Shown piece after piece: positions 4,915-6,770 of a stretch of DNA of 6,770 nt. The stretch spans positions 1 to 6,770 of the forward strand of contig DGUB01000049.1 of assembly GCA_002393815.1 (NCBI GenBank), read 5' to 3'. The DNA is from Ruminococcus sp. UBA4321 (GTDB lineage: Bacteria > Bacillota > Clostridia > Oscillospirales > Ruminococcaceae). The stretch's first letter is position 1; the number at the start of each line of letters is the position of its first letter. The translations under genes and the position numbers were made by a program. The notes beneath the pieces are model-generated. The model did no database searches. It was given only the letters and a program-made list of their open reading frames with translations, and was not told the origin of the DNA.

Positions 4915-6770
4915 ATGCTGCTCAAAGCAGTGAAGATAAATAAAATCTACAACGGCGTGAAATTACTGTCAGATATTGACTTGCAAATTGAAGATAATGA
5001 CAGAATCGGCTTAATCGGCGCGAACGGATGCGGAAAATCCACTTTATTGAAGATTCTGCTCGGACAGATTCTGCCCGACCATGAACAGGAAGGCGACGGA
5101 CAGATTATCCGCGCCGCCAAGACTTCTGTCGGCTATCTGGCACAGTCCGCCGCACTGGATTCCAGTCTGACCGTCTGGGAGGAAATGCAGAGCGTCTTTT
5201 CTGAATTGCTCGAAACACAGGAGAAAATCCGGAAGCTTGAACAGCAGCTTACCAATCATGATGAAAAAATTCTGGAAGAATATGACAGGCTTTCCGCATG
5301 GTTTCAGATGAGCGGCGGCTATGAAATCGAAGTGAAAATCCGGACAGTTCTGTTCGGTATGGGTTTTACACAGGAAGAATTTCACCGGACAGTTTCCGGA
5401 TTCAGCGGCGGCGAGAAAACAAGGCTTGCCCTCTGTAAGCTGCTTCTGGAATCTCCGAATCTGCTGATTCTTGACGAACCGACCAATCATCTGGATTTTG
5501 AAACGATTCAGTGGCTGGAAGACTATCTGCAATCCAGCCGGAGTGCGCTCCTGATAGTTTCGCATGACCGCTATTTTCTGGATAAACTCTGCACAAGCAT
5601 CTGCGAAATCGAACGCGGCAGACTAACCCGGTTCAAAGGCAATTATTCAGATTATACAGTTCTGAAAGCCGCCGCAGTCGAACGTCAGGCGAAAGAATAC
5701 GCACTTCAGCAGAAGGAAATCGCCAAACTGGAAGATTATGTCGCCCGGAACATGGCAAGGGCTTCGACCTCGAAAAGCGCGAAAAGCCGTCAGAAACAGC
5801 TTGATAAAATGGAACGCATCGAAAAGCCCGTTACGGCACAGAAACGCGCCGGATTAAGTTTCACTTACGAAATCGAACCGCCGCAGGAAGTTCTGGAAGT
5901 CAAACACGCGGATATTTCCGTCGGCGAAGGCGCAGACCGGAAAAAATTACTGGAAGATATTAATTTTATCGTCCGGCGCGGCGAAAAATTAGGTATTATC
6001 GGCGTGAACGGCATCGGCAAATCTACGCTTCTGAAAGAAATCCTGAATCTTCTGCCGCATGACGGCATTATCCGTTTTAATAAAAATATCAGAACAGCTT
6101 ATTTCGACCAGGAAAGTACCAATCTGAATCCGGAAAATACGGTCATTGACGAACTGCATGACCGCTTCCCTGCCATGCTCGACGGCGAAGTCCGGAATCT
6201 GCTCGGACAGGTTCGCATTACCGGAGAAGATGTCTTCAAGCCGGTTTCGGCACTCAGCGGCGGCGAACGCGCAAGAGTGTGTTTCGCTCTGCTCATGCTT
6301 GAACATGCGAATGTAATGCTTCTGGACGAACCGACCAATCATCTGGATTTGCCCATGAAAGAAGTACTCGAAGAGGCTCTTGATGATTATACCGGAACGC
6401 TTCTGTTTGTCTCTCATGACAGATATTTTCTGAAAAAATTAGCGACACAGCTTCTGGAACTCACTTCGGAAGGCGCAGTTCTGCATCCTTACGGATTTGA
6501 AAAATATCTCGAAGAAAAAGCAAAACAGAAAGCTGCTGCTCAGGCGCAGGCACAGGCGGAACAGCTTGAAAAGGCAAGACAGGCAAAACAAGCCGCGGCA
6601 GCTTCTTCCCATCGTTCCAAAGCCCAGCGCAGTGCCGATGCCGCCAGACGAAACAGAATCAAAGAACTCGAAAACCAGATTGAAACGCTGGAGTTCAAAA
6701 TCGCCGAACTCGAAGAAAAACTCACACTCCCCGAAATCTGTACGGATTATCAGAAAATGCAGGAAGTCTG
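4915..6770 (+). CDS. ABC-F family ATPase, YdiF-like (3'-truncated by window edge)
   Basis: A soluble protein with two fused ABC ATPase domains and no membrane segments; ABC-F proteins bind the ribosome, often near the E site, and act in translation or, in some subgroups, antibiotic protection. The frame is open to the window end, giving 618 codons. Domain 1: Walker A GANGCGKST (35-43), an inserted arm region (about 90-145), signature FSGGEK (163-168), Walker B LLILDEP (183-189), SHDRYF (216-221). A linker of about 80 residues follows; its VARNMARASTSKSAKSRQKQ segment (276-295) closely resembles, from memory, B. subtilis YdiF. Domain 2: Walker A GVNGIGKST (363-371), LSGGER (447-452), Walker B VMLLDEP, SHDRYF (500-505). 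Both domains carry DEPTNHLD (187-194, 471-478), the ABC-F hallmark. A charged, Ala/Gln-rich C-terminal coiled-coil extension follows from about 530. The short linker and YdiF resemblance favour a housekeeping role over drug resistance; this is inference. Confidence 0.94.
   Translation, partial: MLLKAVKINKIYNGVKLLSDIDLQIEDNDRIGLIGANGCGKSTLLKILLGQILPDHEQEGDGQIIRAAKTSVGYLAQSAALDSSLTVWEEMQSVFSELLETQEKIRKLEQQLTNHDEKILEEYDRLSAWFQMSGGYEIEVKIRTVLFGMGFTQEEFHRTVSGFSGGEKTRLALCKLLLESPNLLILDEPTNHLDFETIQWLEDYLQSSRSALLIVSHDRYFLDKLCTSICEIERGRLTRFKGNYSDYTVLKAAAVERQAKEYALQQKEIAKLEDYVARNMARASTSKSAKSRQKQLDKMERIEKPVTAQKRAGLSFTYEIEPPQEVLEVKHADISVGEGADRKKLLEDINFIVRRGEKLGIIGVNGIGKSTLLKEILNLLPHDGIIRFNKNIRTAYFDQESTNLNPENTVIDELHDRFPAMLDGEVRNLLGQVRITGEDVFKPVSALSGGERARVCFALLMLEHANVMLLDEPTNHLDLPMKEVLEEALDDYTGTLLFVSHDRYFLKKLATQLLELTSEGAVLHPYGFEKYLEEKAKQKAAAQAQAQAEQLEKARQAKQAAAASSHRSKAQRSADAARRNRIKELENQIETLEFKIAELEEKLTLPEICTDYQKMQEV
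6541..6558 (+). repeat. Three tandem CAGGCR hexamers in the ABC-F C-terminal extension
   Basis: Three in-frame copies of CAGGCG/CAGGCA encode Gln-Ala repeats within an Ala/Gln/Lys-rich stretch (residues about 534-562). Copy number could vary between strains without breaking the frame. The segment probably forms a helical spacer ahead of a heptad-like coiled coil (about 579-603). Confidence 0.6.

Noticed and set aside
5044..5565. Open minus-strand frame of about 173 codons opposite the ABC-F gene
   Set aside because: It lies wholly opposite conserved ABC ATPase motifs, has no recognisable domain, and is explained by the rarity of TTA, CTA and TCA codons in the real gene.
5470..6342. Direct repeat around the two GACGAACCGACCAATCATCT copies
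   Set aside because: This is the coding sequence for the duplicated DEPTNHLD motif in the two ATPase domains, expected for any ABC-F protein.
5989..6417. Minus-strand frame opposite the second ABC-F domain, similar in parts to the one at 5044-5565
   Set aside because: The likeness arises because the two ATPase domains are homologous and their complements therefore look alike; it is not a gene repeat.

Overview
The window looks like chromosomal DNA of a low-to-mid GC Gram-positive bacterium, most likely a Clostridia member near Ruminococcus/Oscillospiraceae. This is inferred from purine-rich AAAGGA and GGTGAT ribosome binding sites, short intergenic gaps, the mix of M18 aminopeptidase, ExoA-type nuclease and YdiF-type ABC-F proteins, and base composition of roughly mid-to-high 40s percent GC by eye. 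No rRNA, tRNA, CRISPR array, insertion sequence, integrase or phage gene is visible.

All eight genes lie on the + strand and cover almost the whole window. In order they are: the 3' part of a Sua5-type threonylcarbamoyl-AMP synthase (tRNA t6A synthesis), coaE (last step of coenzyme A synthesis), an M18 aspartyl-type zinc aminopeptidase, a 64-residue protein of unknown function, an exodeoxyribonuclease III/AP endonuclease, a 58-residue single-pass membrane protein, a DUF697/YcjF-like GTPase, and the 5' part of an ABC-F ATPase resembling B. subtilis YdiF. The first and last genes run off the window.

Spacing is operon-like. sua5 and coaE overlap by 4 bases (ATGA), and the other gaps are about 11 to 31 bases. 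No GC-rich hairpin followed by a T-run is seen in any gap, so one long transcript or a few overlapping ones are plausible. The only gap with distinctive structure is coaE to aminopeptidase, which holds an 18-base perfect AT palindrome. No gene-free stretch exceeds 300 bases.

Most genes are housekeeping functions (tRNA modification, cofactor synthesis, peptide turnover, DNA repair, ribosome-associated ATPase). They do not form one pathway. The part least explained by known biology is 3567-4896, where a tiny Lys-rich membrane protein is followed 16 bases later by a GTPase with a hydrophobic DUF697 C-terminal domain and a non-canonical G4 motif. These two are a plausible functional pair at the membrane. 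I do not see a convincing defence system or other clearly novel multi-gene system, and that pair is the best lead.
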